A stretch of 64,000 nt of DNA, taken from positions 15,772,650 through 15,836,649 of the forward strand of contig NC_079207.1 of assembly GCF_026745355.1 (NCBI RefSeq), written 5' to 3'. Below, piece by piece: positions 34,901-48,180 of the stretch. Within the stretch, counting starts at the first letter, position 1. The number at the start of each line of letters is the position of its first letter. Both the position numbers and the translations under genes were made by a program. The DNA comes from Beta vulgaris subsp. vulgaris. Taxonomy: Eukaryota > Streptophyta > Magnoliopsida > Caryophyllales > Amaranthaceae. The notes below the pieces were generated by a model. That model had not been told where the DNA came from. It saw only the letters and a list, made by a program, of their open reading frames with translations, and did not search any database.

Positions 34901-37900
34901 ATAGATGTGGCTTGGACGGTTGGACCCCTTTGAACTAAGGAACTGGTAAGTTGAATTATGATGATCTTCTAATTATCATGTTGATAGTTGCCACTGCTTG
35001 TGTTCTTCTTAGGGACTCTGAAGGTGACTGTACAGGGGCCACTCTTGTGACTTGAGATACAGATTTTTCCCTCTTAGCTTAAGCAAATGACCAAACACAT
35101 GGCCTTCATCTTGCTATTGTAAAGGTAAACAAGAAGATTTCATTGAAAAAAGATAGTCTTGTCATTATCAAGATTTGGCAGGGTAAATACCAATGTCCTT
35201 GGAAAATTCCTCTCCTTGTGGAAGATATTCATTTTCTGCCAGTCAGTTTTCCTCTATCCAGTCAACTCTCGTTAAATAGAGCTGCTGATTACATTACTTC
35301 ACTCAGTCATCATACACAGACCCACTAGGATATTGATTTTTGTAAATATAGTAATTTATCTTAGTTTCTTTAAAAAAATTAGGTTTTATTAGAGCTAATG
35401 CCTGCGTACCCTTCCTTTTCAAAGAAAATTACCTTGAAAAGTGTGTAATAAAAAAGAGATGGGGGTGACATTTAAGAAGACAGAGAATATCATAAAGCAT
35501 ATATGAACGCCATACACAAAAGCAGAAATTCAATTGAAGTTAAAAGTGATCCTCCCACCGCGATGAAACAACTAGGCAACACAAAACCAATGTGAGAAGT
35601 TGAAATGTATTACTTTTGTACTGTGCTCAACAATATTTAGGAGTGAACTTGTGTAATACTTGTCTGCAAGATATACAATCACATCAGAAAGGGACTGATA
35701 CTCACAAAGTTGTTGCAGACGTCACACCGAGGATGATGCTGCTCCTTGTAGCAAGATTTATGAAATGGTCGATTTCGTGACATGGAAAACTGAAGCAGGA
35801 AAAACAGATGCATACATGACACACATGTAAGTTTCGAAATTGTCAATAACTTCAGAGAGGGAGAGAAAACACACATGACCATCTTACAGAAGTGTTCAAC
35901 TTTTCAAAAAAGTGAGCTAAAGCAACTCTTACCTCATAATCAGATATTGGGTCATTGCATGCTTGGCAACGGAAGCATTCTGGGTGCCAAAACCCTCCCA
36001 TACAACTTAGATATCGTCCATGACCAATCTCAGCACCACAACCAGAACAAGTCCTGCCCGCAAAACATAATTCCACAGCCATTTCAGATTTACCACGGGT
36101 CCACAATGCCTTGGAAAAAAAAAGATACCAAAAACATTTCAAATTTCAGAACACACTCTAATTCCATTAAAATGTGCTCCATTGACGATGAGAAACAACA
36201 TATTCTTGGAAGTGTATTTTGAATCCGAAATACACAAAAGATTTGAAATAAACTTCCTACGACAGCAAATTCAGATAATTAACTAGATTAATGTTTCCGG
36301 CAACCAAAATTCTCATACTGGACATTAAAGGCGTGAAAGGAACAGAAATACCCAAAAATGAACACAGAGAACCAACACTGAAAGTGACATACATCTATGT
36401 CAAGAAGCATCCTCAATACAGACTGAACTAAGAGGCCACAAGCCCAACAAACAAAGTATTAAAATAGGGGTCAGTATTCCATGCACCCCGTACTAGGTTC
36501 TTTGGAACCACATGTTTCGCAAATCAAATCTAGTTCTTTCTAGACACAAGCAGCAGCACAAGGATCTTCTATTTCCTCAAATTCACATGCATAAATATAT
36601 ATGATTGCCAATATACTGCAAAAACAACGATTGAAGTATCAACTAAAACATCGATCACCAGTTAGTAACTTAATCTTCAGTATACAAGGTCCCCATCATA
36701 GCATAATCCAACACAGGGCTTCATATGCACATCACTAGGTATACGTGTACCTAAGAACTAAAGTCAAATAAAAAAAAATTACAGTGACTTCTGTTCCGAT
36801 AAACAAAAATTCACCAAAATGAACACCATGCATACATGGAAGGATAAAATCATTAAAGTTTCGAGAAATACACCGACAAAGCTGATAGAACTCTAAGATC
36901 AGACCTGTATCCATAGGAAAAGAAAGGATATGGCTGCAACATATTTCCACGATCATATTGAGGAGGTGGCGGTCTGGGAGGAGTTTGGGGTGGCGTCTGA
37001 GCCGGAGACTCCAGGTTTAAACTTTCTTGAAGAGCCTTGGCAAGCAGTTCATCTTCCTCCAGCTGACTGTCATGATCTGATAGACATTTCACAAAAGATC
37101 AAAAAACATTGCACGACGAAGTTTAGCATCAAACTATTAGAAAATATTGCAGAATCTGTTTTAGAAAACCTGAAGTTCATTCAAAATCATTCTTAAAGCA
37201 GAAGCAACTTAATATGCATAGTTTATAGTTTATACCATATAATACAGGGGAAGACACAACCCAAGCATTTGCATATGCTTCTGTTAGGAATATAAAAGAT
37301 AACGTTGTAAAAGATAGATATTAGGAATAGGTTGTTATTCCTAATAGGACTCTAGACTGAGGTTGTATATATATATATTGATATGATGAATGAAAAGGGA
37401 GACGAGAAATTGACCTAAACTTAACATGGTATCAAGAGCCAGAGTTTGAAAATTCCTCCTCCCCTGAAAAACCAAACCAGAACACAAAACCGAAAAAAAA
37501 AAAAAAAAATTTCCGACGACCCTTGAACCAGACGGAATATTCTTCTGTCCTCCATAGCCGAATTCATCATAGCTTCCCCTATTCGCACTTATTCTCGTGG
37601 TGCTCGCCGTATAATCATGACAGAAAATACAGAATCACCTCTCCCTAAACCCGACCCAGCCTACTTTCTTGGCTCCAATGATAATCCTGGCACCTTGATC
37701 ACCCCTATACAATTGAAAGATGATAATTTTGATGAATGGGCACGCGCGATTCGCATGTCTTTGAACGCAAAACGGAAACTTGGATTTTTGGAGGGTACAA
37801 TTCCGAAACCGACGACACCGGAAAAGCTGACGGATTGGAGCACAGTTCATTCGATGTTGGTATCGTGGCTCTTAAACACTATTTCGCCGAATATTCGTAA

Positions 37901-40900
37901 TAGTGTTTCGTTTTATGAAACGGCTCATGAATTATGGGCTCATCTGAAGGAACGTTATTGCGTTTCTAATGGCACCCGGATTTGTCAACTCAAATCTCAG
38001 ATTAGTGATTGCAAGCAGCAATCGACGGAGACTTTGGCGGATTACTTTGGACGATTGACTCGTTTGTGGGACGAATTATATTCCCAGGAGGTGGCGCCCA
38101 CTTGTTCCAGGGGTGGCGCAAATTGTGAAGTGGTTAGGTTTCTCGAGCAGCAGCCATATGATGATCGTTTGCATAGATTTTTGATCGGGTTGGATGACTG
38201 TTATGGCCCCCTGCGTTCGAATCTACTCGCGCAAGCCCCATTGCCCACAGTCGCTCGTGCATACCTATCGTGGCTCAAGAGCGTTTGAGGGGCACTCGTG
38301 TCTCATCCGGAGCCTCACCAAGCAATGCCTTGGCGTTTAAGGTGGATAGTCGATTGAAATCTCGCAACCCCACGGAATCTGTTACGTGTACTCACTGCCA
38401 TCTAGAGGGACACGATCTTGCCGGCTGCTTCGAATTAATCGGTTACCCCGAGTGGTGGGGGGACCGACCTCGTGACCGGCGTGGGGGGGCGGTGAATCGA
38501 GGCGGCAGGGGTGGCCGCGGCCGCGGTGGCAGAGGTGCACCACCTGCTCGAGCCAACAAAACCGTGGCTGCCGGTGGTAGCCCTCACGACAAACCCAGTG
38601 GCAGCTCTTCTGTGCCACGCGACCCTGCGAGTGCCGGACTTGCCGGGATCACATCGGATCAATGGCAGAATTTGCTGGATTTGCTGAACTTGCCTAAATC
38701 GAAAGATCGTCTGACGGGTGAGTGTTTATGGATTATTGATACGGGTGCTACACATCATGTAACAGGGCAATTTTCGCAGTTGTGTACGTGAAGAAAAATT
38801 TCGGGATGTCCAGTAGGGTTGCCAGATGGTAGTTCTGCAAATGCTACTCATGAAGGAGAAGTGGTGTTACCGGGAAATCTTAAACTTCATAATGTTTTAT
38901 TTGTCCCTAACCTTGATTGTAATTTGATTTCCATTCCGCAGTTGGTTGATTCTGACAACTGCATTGTTCTGTTCACTAAAACATTATGTGTTTTACAGGA
39001 CCGCAAGACGAGGACGCTGATTGGAGCGGGTGAGCGGGAAGATGGATTTTTCCTTTTTCGGGGGTGTTCCTAAGGTGAAGATAAATGTTGTAGATGGGCT
39101 GGCATCTATTGATATCTGGCATAAGCGATTGGGTCATCCTTCGAAGAAAGTTTTGAGGCATCTACCCTGTGTAAGTCCTTCAAGTAGTAGTAGTTGCAAT
39201 AAAGATGGGTGCGATGTTTGTTTTCGTGCTCATCAACCTAGAACTTGTTTTCCTAAGAGTACTAGTAGAGCTAGTAGGATGTTTGAACTAATTCATTGTG
39301 ATTTGTGGGGACCCTATCGTACTAAATCTACATGTGGCGTTTCCTATTTTTTGACAATTGTTGATGATTTTTCCCGATCTGTGTGGCCATATTTATTATA
39401 TAATAAATTGGAGGTTGAAACTATGTTTTTACATTTTGTGGCTTTGATTGTTCGGCAATTTGACCAGAAAATAAAATATGTGCGCAGTGATAATGGCACT
39501 GAATTTAATTGTCTCAAACCTTACTTTCTGCAACAAGGCATTATTTTTGAAACTTCCTGTGTCAAAACCCCACAACAAAATGGTCGCGTGGAGAGAAAAA
39601 CATGGTCATATTTTAAATGTTGCACGTGCTTTGAGGTTCCAGGCTAATCTTCCTTTGAAATTTTGGGGGATTGTGTATAGGCAGCTTGTCATGTGATAAA
39701 TCGAACCCCTTCCGTTGTTCTGGATTATAAAACCCCTTATGAGTGTTTGTTTGGTAAGCCACCTTTGATGACAGATATCAAAATTTTTGGGTGTTTGTGT
39801 TATGCATATAATATTTCTCATGGGGGATAAATTTGCGAGTAGGAGCAGACGGTGTGTCTTTATTGGTTATTCGTATAATCAGAAAAGATGGAAATTATAT
39901 GATTTAGAGACCAAGAAATATTTTGTTTCCCGTGATGTGAAATTTATTGAACATAAGTTCCCCTTTAGTGAACCTGTGCCTGTATCGCCTGTTGTTGTTA
40001 CTGATGAGGTTGTTTTTGAGGAAGAAATGCCACCACCCCTAGTTGACACACCAGTGCCGGAGGTTGACACTAATGGAGAACCGGCGGGTGAGGCCGACGT
40101 GCCTAATGTGGCGGATGGTGGGGTGCCGGGGGTGGCGCCTCACGTGGGGATGGCACGGCTCCCGTGCAAGGAGGGTGTAGTGAGGCGATTGAGGAGTTGG
40201 AAAGAGGCAAACGAACCAAAATCCCGAGTAAAAAGTTGCAGGATTTTGTTACTCATACTGTAGTGAAAAAGAAAAGTTCATCAACTTAGGCACCCGCTGC
40301 GACAACGTCCTCAAGTACTCCATATCCTATTACACATTATGTTAGCTGTGAAAAGTTTTCTGCTAACCATCGCAGGTTTCTAGCTGCTATAACCACATGA
40401 TGTCCTCCTAAGGAGGCCGTGAAACATGAAGGATGGCGTGATGCCATGGGAGCGGAGATAAAAGCTCTAGAAAATTAGGGCACATGGGAATTGCAGCCCC
40501 TCCCTCCCGGCAAGAAGGCCTTGGGGAGTAAGTGGGTATATACAGAAAAATACGATGAGAAAGAAACCTTCATAGATTAAAGGCACGATTGGTCATATTT
40601 GGCCATCATCAGGTGGAAGGGATCGATTATAAAGAAACGTTTGCCCCAGTAGCAAAAATGACGACAATGTGCACTTTCCTGGCAGTCGCAGCAGTAAATA
40701 AATGGGAAATTCATCAGATGGATGTCCACAATACCTTCTTACATGGTGATTTGGAGGAGGAAGTGTACATGAAGATTCCTCCTGGATTTCAGAAAAATAA
40801 TATTAATCTAGTGTGCAGGATGAAAAAATCATTGTATGGCCTGAAGCAGGCACCTAGATGTTGGTTTGCAAAATTGGCTACTGCGTTGAAAACATATGGG

Positions 40901-42871
40901 TTTAAGCAATCTTACTCTAACTATTCCTTGTTTACGTTCTCCAGGGATACTGTTCAGCTCAATGTTCTCATCTATGTGGATGACATGATTATTGCAGGAA
41001 ATGATCAGAAAGCTTTACTGAACTTTAAAGCTTACCTTGGGAAATGTTTCAAAATGAAGGATTTGGGTGCTTTGAAATATTTCCTTGGCCTTGAGATTGC
41101 AAGAGGGCCACAGGGCATTTTTATGAATCAAAGGAAGTATGCATTGGATATCATTGCTGAGGCAGGGTTACTTGGGGCTAAACCTGCAGAGTTTCCTATG
41201 GAACCGCACCATCAGCTGGCTGTGGCGGATGGTCCTGTGTTTGAGGATCCAGAGAAGTATAGCAGGTTGATGGGCAGATTGATTTACCTTGCTGTTACGA
41301 GACCTGATCTGGCATATTCTGTACACATTTTGTCACAGTTTATGCAGGTACCCAAAGTAACTCATTGGGAGGCCGCTTTACGAGTGGTTCCCTATTTGAA
41401 AAAGAATCCTGGACATGGCATATTATTTCGTTTAAATAGTGATCTCCGCCTTGAATGGTGGTGTGATTCGGATTGGGCCAGTTGTCCTCTTACTAGGAGA
41501 TCACTGAGTGGGTGGTTTGTATTGTTGGGATATTCCCCAATTTTCTGGAAGACTAAGAAGCAGCCTACAGTTTCTAGGTCGTCTGCAGAGGCAGAATATC
41601 GTTCGATGGCTGCTATTGTGTGTGAATTAAATTGGTTTAAGCAGTTACTTGGTGATCTTGGGGTGCAACATCTTGCAGGAATGCGCTTATATTGTGATAG
41701 TCAATCTGCCTTATATATTGCCAAGAATCCGGTGTTCCATGAACGTACTAAACACATCGAGGCAGATTGTCATTTTGCTCGTGATGCTGTGACTGAAGGT
41801 CTTGTGAGTCCGTCCTATGTTCCTACCAAGTTTCAGCTGGCAGACATTTTTACAAAAGCGTTTGGTAGGGCTCAGTTTGAATTTCTGTTGTCCAAGTTGG
41901 GCGTTTGAGATTTGCACGCTCCAATTTGAGAGAGGGTGTTAGGAATATAAAAGATAACGTTGTAAAAGATAGATATTAGGAATAGGTTGTTATTCCTCAT
42001 AGGACTCTAGACGATTGTATATATATATATTGATATGATGAATGAAAAGGGAGACAAGAAATTGACCTAAACTTAACAGCTTCAAATATTTTAAAATTTA
42101 ATTTGCGACACGAACACGCAGTTGTCTGTATAAGAAAGATACTGGTTGCAGTTACAAATACAACTTACCAATCACCTGTTTCCCTTTCTGATCTTTTTCC
42201 TGTTTTCTCGCCTCTTCCTCTGCAAGGGAAAGTGCAATTGCACGATCAATATCTTCATTCTCATTATCCGACCAAGCACCCTGCATATAATGCCACAGAG
42301 ACAATGTAATTTCAATAGAAGACCCCTGAGATCAAAGATGCTGACTATAACCTGACATATTCTAACTCACTCTAGTTCTCCACCTCCAGTCATAGTAACG
42401 ATGACGTATACGTGAATTTCTCATGAAAAATGCTCATTCAAGGCTATATCTTCAACAGTGTTACCTAATTCGCTAAACCCCTTGTGAACTGAAGAAGGCA
42501 GATGGGTACATGTAAATGGTAATGTAGTATCCAATTTTGAGCCGGAAATTAGGCAACACTGACCTTGAGCATCAACACTCACATAAGGTACACTTAAAAT
42601 AGGACAGAGAGAATAAGCCTAGGCACGATGCTTTGTGATGGAAACAGAAATATACTACAATACCCCTCCTATACTATTGAGCTAAAGTTAAGGAATAAAG
42701 CATGTATGAAAAATGCTAGCAAAACAAGCGAATGTCAAAGATTGCAGCAATTACCCCGGAAGTGGTGGGACCGTCCCAGTTTGAGTCCTCTCCATATCGT
42801 CCATAATTATGCCCTTCTGAGATTCGGTGACTGTTACTGGAACCTCCAAAAATCTTACTTAGCCAACCCAT
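31987..42871 (-). CDS. DAR1: DA1-related protein 1 (ubiquitin-activated peptidase), 508 aa
   Basis: Ten exons, read downward: 42871-42755, 42280-42169, 37076-36905, 36053-35933, 35789-35706, 33954-33835, 33409-33197, 33113-33051, 32960-32845, 32395-31987. All introns are GT-AG and the total is exactly 509 codons with stop. The protein starts [12 protein letters not shown]. It has two ubiquitin-interacting motifs (about residues 46-60, [10 protein letters not shown]; and 83-96, [13 protein letters not shown]), a proline-rich linker, a LIM domain (136-199, [12 protein letters not shown] to HPRCDVC), a second LIM-like Cys/His region, and a C-terminal zinc peptidase with HEMMH at 382-386. In Arabidopsis, DA1/DAR1 are cut and activated by ubiquitination and limit cell proliferation and endoreduplication by cleaving growth regulators. 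Exon phrases match DAR1 better than DA1 by memory. Intron 2 (5.1 kb) holds a complete Copia element in the opposite orientation, yet the frame is intact. A Ser-rich linker near residues 410-440 is variable in the family. Confidence 0.93.
34440..34632. mobile_element. Stowaway-like MITE in DAR1 intron 5
   Basis: The right end reads AAAAAACGGAGGAAG then TA, the Stowaway/mariner terminus. The interior AACAAGATCCCACATGACC recurs in the MITEs at 61067 and 63608. The left terminus is degraded. A short (GT)n stretch lies at 34526-34551. The remainder of the 1.75-kb intron shows nothing recognisable. Confidence 0.6.
37282..37426 (+). repeat. 5' LTR of Copia C
   Basis: 145 bp, TGTTAGGAATATAAAAG...CTTAACA. 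Unusually short for an LTR. Confidence 0.95.
37617..41908 (+). pseudogene. Copia C gag-pol, full order but broken
   Basis: Gag begins at ATG 37617 (UBN2-type gag, [16 protein letters not shown]). A frameshift near 38275 moves to the frame with the zinc-knuckle-like [14 protein letters not shown], an Arg/Gly-rich stretch, and the protease motif [15 protein letters not shown] with a proper DTG. TGA at 38789 replaces a sense codon. After another shift near 39060 come the integrase zinc region ([17 protein letters not shown]), core ([12 protein letters not shown]) and [12 protein letters not shown]. The linker at 39787-40263 is also shifted. Reverse transcriptase and RNase H form an open frame at 40589-41908 ([32 protein letters not shown]). 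At least three frameshifts and one stop make it non-autonomous. Confidence 0.92.
41937..42078 (+). repeat. 3' LTR of Copia C
   Basis: 142 bp; differs from the 5' LTR by a 3-bp indel and a few substitutions. Confidence 0.95.
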
Positions 42872-44284
42872 AATGGAAGAGATTCTCTCCTTATGGGCTG
42901 GCAGGATTGTTGAGCACTAGGCTTACCTACTTATTTTCATTTACAACCTGTCCATTGTCATACAGTTTATGCCTTGTAAATTACATAATGAAGAAAATAA
43001 TCCCAGATTATTCAGCAAATGTGACTGTCAAGCTATCAAAATATCAATTTAAAAGATGATAGCATCCAACAATTTCCCAAAAACAGCACAGATGACTAAG
43101 ACATATATTATATCATAAGATATCAACATTTCTAATAGTATACAGATTGATCAATCATCAAATGAATTAAATCCAAAAAAGAGGGTTACCCAGAAAAGAG
43201 CAACTAGAGGTGGTAACTCATGCTTAAAAATTCAATCAGAAATGAAAACCCAATTTTCTGTAACACAGAATTGGATCGTCACTGAATAATCAATTCATAG
43301 TTTATGCAACTTCTGAGAAATTCAATCAGATATATATATATATATATAATCGAAAGACAAAGATATCACCTGAACTTAGTATAGACGATATGCTATGAAA
43401 ATTCCTTAACAACCCACAAATTGTGACACAAACTAACTAGTAAAATCCCAAATTTGCCGAAATGGATTACTAAACAATACATAACTTGGGCAAACCAAAA
43501 TTGCAAAAGTGCCCACTTAAATTGGACTGTGAAAAGAAGTAAAAAGAGCAAAAAAAAAAGAGATTCTTTTTGCATAATTAAATATCCTCGAACACATATA
43601 AAGTGCAAAAGCATCTAATAAATCAACCAATAGTTAAGTAAAGTTTTGAGCTTTTGATCATATAAAGTGTTAGAAATCTCACTCACCCACAAAAATGGAA
43701 GATAGATCAAGATTCCGCAAAACAAACCCAGATTATAAAAAAAAAATAGTACACAATGAAAAAATGAAATGCAAAATTTATGAATTTCTCTCCTTTCTTT
43801 GTGTTGTAATGTTAATCCAAAAAAATATATAAAATGTTTCAACAAATAAATGAAAGGTTTTTCCTTTTATTACAAGGGGTTGGGTAAGAGTCGACAAAAA
43901 AGTTGGAAGAAAATTCAGACAGTTGAGAGGAGGAAAGAGAAGAGAAACAAGGGTGTGAGCGCAGAGGGGGCCAGCAAATTAGACTATTTTTTTTGGCCCT
44001 TCTTCACTTTAAATCGACGCAAATTTTGTATAATTAGTAGGACTTTACTTCTTTTTTTTTATGTTTCTTTTTCTATACCATAATTCAAACATAACATTAT
44101 AGTTTTATACAGTATGGTCATCGTTGTAAAATAATACTCGTATAATCTTTTATGAGATACTTGGGGTGGACCGTGGAAGGTTTCTATTATAAGATAGTTG
44201 CGCATTAAAATCAAACCATATGCGCATATGGCCAAGCCTTTACGTACATTTGTGGCGAACGGGAAGTTTATCATTGTACACTTA
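42872..44284. other. DAR1 5' leader and promoter region
   Basis: Upstream of the DAR1 ATG on the minus strand. A CT-rich stretch (minus strand, 43990-43900) looks like a leader exon, so a 5' UTR intron between about 43880 and 42890 is likely but not proven. A short (TA)n is at 43331-43349. No other gene. Confidence 0.4.
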
Positions 44285-44586
44285 AGGGTGTATGGTAAGA
44301 TTAATGAAAACGGAATGGAAAGGATTTTGATAAGGAGGAAAAATGAAAATAATAACCGTTACCTTTAATAATTGTTTGGCATCCTAGTGGAATGGAAACA
44401 ATTGAGAGGTTTATAATTGAGAAAGGAAACGTGGTTTGTTTCCACTAGTTTTATAAGGGTAATAAATGGGGGGATTGTGTTTCCCTCCGGAAACGGTATT
44501 TGTTACTTAACACTCATATCAACAATTAGAAATGGAAACGCTTATTTGAATCCGTTTCCTACATCAAAAGTTTTCATACCAAACAA
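44285..44586. mobile_element. PIF/Harbinger-like MITE (tentative)
   Basis: Ends GGGTGTATGGTA and (reversed) TTGTTTGGTATG are weakly inverted and are followed by related GAAAAC / GAAACGGA blocks. TTA lies on both sides (44282-44284, 44587-44589), as expected of PIF/Harbinger insertion. No coding. Confidence 0.45.
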
Positions 44587-44924
44587 TTAGATTATTTTTT
44601 GCTTATTTGAAACTTTTTTAAGTATATTTTACTAATTTGAATGATTCTAAATAAACAGTGAGTAAAAAAATAATTTTGAATATATCATGCTCACGATACA
44701 CCTGAATTTATGATAAACTTTTGGTGAATTAGCAATCAGTCTCTTTCCATAATTACATTCATGTAGGTGTTATGTTCCACTTATTTTCAATCCTTATTAA
44801 AAGAAAAGGGACGTGATAGATGTTTTTTGTTTATGAGAAGTGATAGATGTACATTCAGTATACATTTTTTTAGAAAATTGGTAAAAAGAAATCTTCCGGA
44901 CTGCACTTGCACACGGTCTCCCAT

Positions 44925-45124
44925 TACAGTAGCGGATCTAGAAAACACATTTAATGGGGTCAAAGTCACAATGACATTGTATATCTAGTGGGTGACTGGG
45001 TTCAACTTGTTTATATTACTAACAAATCATGAAATATCTCAACTTTTGTTAGAAAAAACCCAAAGAATTTTAAAATCAAGTGGGGGCAATAGACCCCTCT
45101 ATGACTAAGGTGGCTCTGCCCCTA
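44925..45124. mobile_element. Short hAT-type MITE (tentative)
   Basis: Left end TACAGTAGCGGATCTAG and right end GGTGGCTCTGCCCCTA are imperfect inverted repeats of the hAT AGGGGCGGAGCC kind. Flanks GTCTCCCAT and GTCTCCAT suggest an 8-bp duplication with a 1-bp change. Confidence 0.5.
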
Positions 45125-45149
45125 GTCTCCATCCAGATGCCCATTACAA

Positions 45150-45268
45150 GTCAGACACTCCCAACCCCCCATCCCCTCTTGCATCCCAAGCAAATGCTTA
45201 GAGTAGGAATTGAACCCTAGACCTCGCTAGGAAAGATGGAAAATCTCACCACTTTAGCCAACCCCAAT
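45150..45268 (-). mobile_element. tRNA-derived SINE fragment
   Basis: On the minus strand it begins TTGGGGTTGGCTAAAGTGG (A-box-like) and reaches GGTTCAATTCC (B-box) about 50 bases later, the spacing of a polymerase III promoter. The tail is not clearly defined. No cloverleaf can be drawn, so it is not a tRNA gene. Confidence 0.5.
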
Positions 45269-45459
45269 TGCTAATACAATCAGTATATATGTACATCACT
45301 TTTATTAGTGATAAGTTTTGTTTAAATTAAAAAGGAAGTTTGAGAGACAATTTAATTGTGATTTTAAAAATCAAAGTATCAGAAGTTTCCAAAATAAGAA
45401 TGGCGTACAAATACACTTAGGGTGCGCACTATTCACGTTAAAAAAAATTACGTTCAGGT

Positions 45460-45870
45460 CTAATCGGTTCAATTCAAATAAGTTACAATCAGGTCAATAA
45501 GTTCCAATCAGGTTTAATAAGGTCCAATCAAGTCCAATCAGGTCTGGTCAATTTGGTACAGTTCAGTTCAGTTCAGTTCAAGATTTTTAAGGTAAAAAGA
45601 ATGCACCCTCAGTGTACATCTAACCTTTTCCATAGAGAAATAAGTTCAGATAAGTTTAGAGAAGTTCTAATAAAAACTAATAAGGTCTAATAAATTCAAT
45701 TCGGCAAAAAGAAGACTTGACAAACTCACATAATTAATAAGGTCTAATAAGTTTAGATAATCTAGATATCGATGAGGTATAATAAGTTCAGATTGATTTA
45801 GAGATGCGGATTAGTTCAGATTAATTCAAGAATATTATGATAAATTCAGATAAGGAAAACTAGTTGAAAA
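45460..45870. repeat. Degenerate ATAAGGTCYAATAAG-type repeats
   Basis: Many loose copies of AATAAGTTCAGATAAG and AATCAGGTCYAATAAG, including TTCAGTTCAGTTCAGTTCA at about 45561. Related pieces recur at 46320-46410 and 47590-47860. No coding. Confidence 0.6.
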
Positions 45871-47271
45871 AAAGAGGGTCATAATCTATCTATGAGGTAC
45901 TCTCTCCATTTTTTTATTTCATTATTATTCACATATTTTAGTTTGGTCATTGCTTGTGAATTAAACACAAGGTAAAATATAACCATGTGAAAATCTTACT
46001 AGATACATTTCGATATGAATTATATTTTCTACATATCAACTTTTTTATAATTTACAATTTTTCAAACTCAAACATCTTAATGATCCAACGACTTCTCACT
46101 TCTCATTGAAAAATTTGAAAGTTAAATTGCGTAAACTAAAAAGAAATATAAGTAGTATTTTTAATCTGTTAATGAAGTGGCCGAGGAACTTCTCTTAATT
46201 AATAGAACAAATAAAGTGGGGGGGGGGGGTGTTATATAACAATAGTGGTTTAGATTTCTCAAATTATAATGTAAGGATCCCCTCAATATAAATACAATTA
46301 TAATGTAAGTGGTAGTCATTCTTCTCAACTTACAAAATAAAATAAATCCCAATAACAATAAGTTAAGTTCAACAAATATAAGTTCAGTAAGAATAAGTTA
46401 AGTTCAACATACAAAGTTAGAATATTTGGGGATCAAAACCTTTCCAATACTCTTTTTCACCAGGCATAAATTAAAGCAAAAATTAGAATAAGCACGAAAA
46501 TTAGAACTTCTATAAATACGGATACACCCAATAATATCAAAACTCATTGCCGATGGATAAAGATAAAATATTCTCAACATCAGAAACAACAAAAACTAGA
46601 GCAAATATATAATAACGTATTTGAAATTGTAACCAAACATCCCCTATAGGTTTTTACCTTATTTGTAATTAAAAAGTTTCTCAGAGAGTACATTCATCAT
46701 ACATTCGAGGTTACTTTTTGTTTGCTCATTTGAAGCTCTCACTATGCTCATCTAGAGGTCTCAAATAAATGAGCAAAAACAGGCATGAGATTACCATACT
46801 TATTGTACACCCTAGTGTATGTTAAAAATGGTATTCCTTGGGTCTTTTGCTAGTCAGAGCTAAATTTGGAATATGGAAATGCTAAAAATAGGAATAATAC
46901 ATGATATTATGAAAAATGTCCAAAAAATATTATATTCATTAAGTATAAACATAGATGGATTCCTTATAAATGTAGAAATATGTCGAATTAGTTGATTGGA
47001 GTGATTGATCCGATTAAATAATTTTTTTATGTTTTGTAATTTCATAATCTAAAATTGAAACTTGTAATTGAGTTTTGGATACAGGTCAGAGAATGTGTAG
47101 CTTTCTCAAATTTTTCAATGAAATGGAAAGGATTAATTACTTTTAAGAATAAAGTTTTCGATCAGAATAATAATCAAACCGGTTGACCCCTTAACTATTA
47201 GGATTTTGTTTTTGAATTATTATTTATTAGAAAACGATCTGAAAATATTTTTATTGATTGATTCTTTCGTA
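45871..47271. other. AT-rich intergenic, no gene seen
   Basis: Only short chance frames. A G9-10 homopolymer occurs at about 46217. TE ends not resolved. Confidence 0.45.
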
Positions 47272-47589
47272 CTCCCTCCGTTTCCTAAAGATCTTCCCAC
47301 TTACTGTTCCTACAGATACCAAGGAAAATCAAGTTGTGTGGGGCATGGTGTGAGTAAAGTAGGAGAGAGAAAGGGGTTAAGATAAATAAACAAATAAAAA
47401 GGGATTAAAGTAGGAGAGAGAAAGGGAGTAAAATTGAATTAATAATGTAATAGTGGACCATATGATAGTGACATGAGAGGGTAAATAGGGAAATTTGTTT
47501 TGCCAAATAAGGAATAAAGCAAAAGTGGGAAGATCTTTTGGAAACACCCTTAAACGGAAAGTGGGAAAATCTTTAGGAAACGGAGGGAG
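47272..47589. mobile_element. Stowaway MITE, 318 bp
   Basis: Starts CTCCCTCCGTTTCCTAAAG and ends CTTTAGGAAACGGAGGGAG, perfect inverted repeats flanked by TA (47270-47271 and 47590-47591). A second, internal copy of the end (AAGTGGGAAGATCTTTTGG) precedes the right terminus. Confidence 0.95.
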
Positions 47590-47970
47590 TATAAGTTAGG
47601 TTCAGTTACATAAAGATAATTTAAGTTTAGCAAATATAAGTAAAGCTGAGTGAAAAATTTGTCCAAAAAAAATAAGTCGAGGATAATTAAATTAAAGATA
47701 AGTTCAGTTAAGTAAAAATAAGTTATTCATTCAAATAAGTTTAACAAGAATGAGTTCAATAAATATAAATTAAGATAAGCAAAAAGAAGTAAAAACTAGC
47801 AAAAAATAAGTTAAATTCAACAAAGATAAATTAAGTTAAGCAAAAGTAGGTTGAGAAGAACAAAAAATATACTCTTCTTATAACAATCTACCTTAGATTT
47901 TAAGTTGAGAGGAACAAAACAGAAATTAGCTAAAGTACTAATTGTATATATAAGAGAATTCATCAAGCTA

Positions 47971-48180
47971 AGCTTGGCCTAGTGAGGAATAAAAGAAATT
48001 TTCAACCTCAAAGTTAAAGGTCGATCTCTATTAGGGGCATTTTTTGAGCGGGTTTTCCCCTTACCATCCTCCCAATTTGAAAGTATTTCCTCGCAAATTC
48101 AGACCGAATTAGTTTGTAAGAGGTGCCGTTCTGACATGGTCCTTTATCTCAATTATCATAAGGTCCCGAGTGAGGTAAAA
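47971..48180 (+). mobile_element. tRNA-derived SINE-like sequence
   Basis: AGCTTGGCCTAGTGAGG (A-box-like) is followed by GGTCGATCTCT (B-box-like) about 55 bases on. After it comes a non-tRNA body of about 130 bases with GGGTTTTCCCCTTACC. Family not named; target duplication not identified. Confidence 0.45.

Larger units (their letters stand above)
37282..42078 (+). mobile_element. Copia LTR retrotransposon C in DAR1 intron 2, 4.8 kb
   Basis: Near-identical LTRs (37282-37426 and 41937-42078), exact 5-bp target duplication GCTTC (37277-37281 and 42079-42083), a primer-binding site TGGTATCAAGAGCC close to initiator-Met tRNA complement just after the 5' LTR, and a polypurine tract TTGAGAGAGGG before the 3' LTR. 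Inserted antisense to DAR1. The same family as Copia B, but a distinct subfamily by LTR sequence. Confidence 0.97.

Noticed and set aside
45150..45268. Possible tRNA gene
   Set aside because: Has polymerase III box-like motifs but no anticodon arm or acceptor stem that pairs; a SINE fits better.
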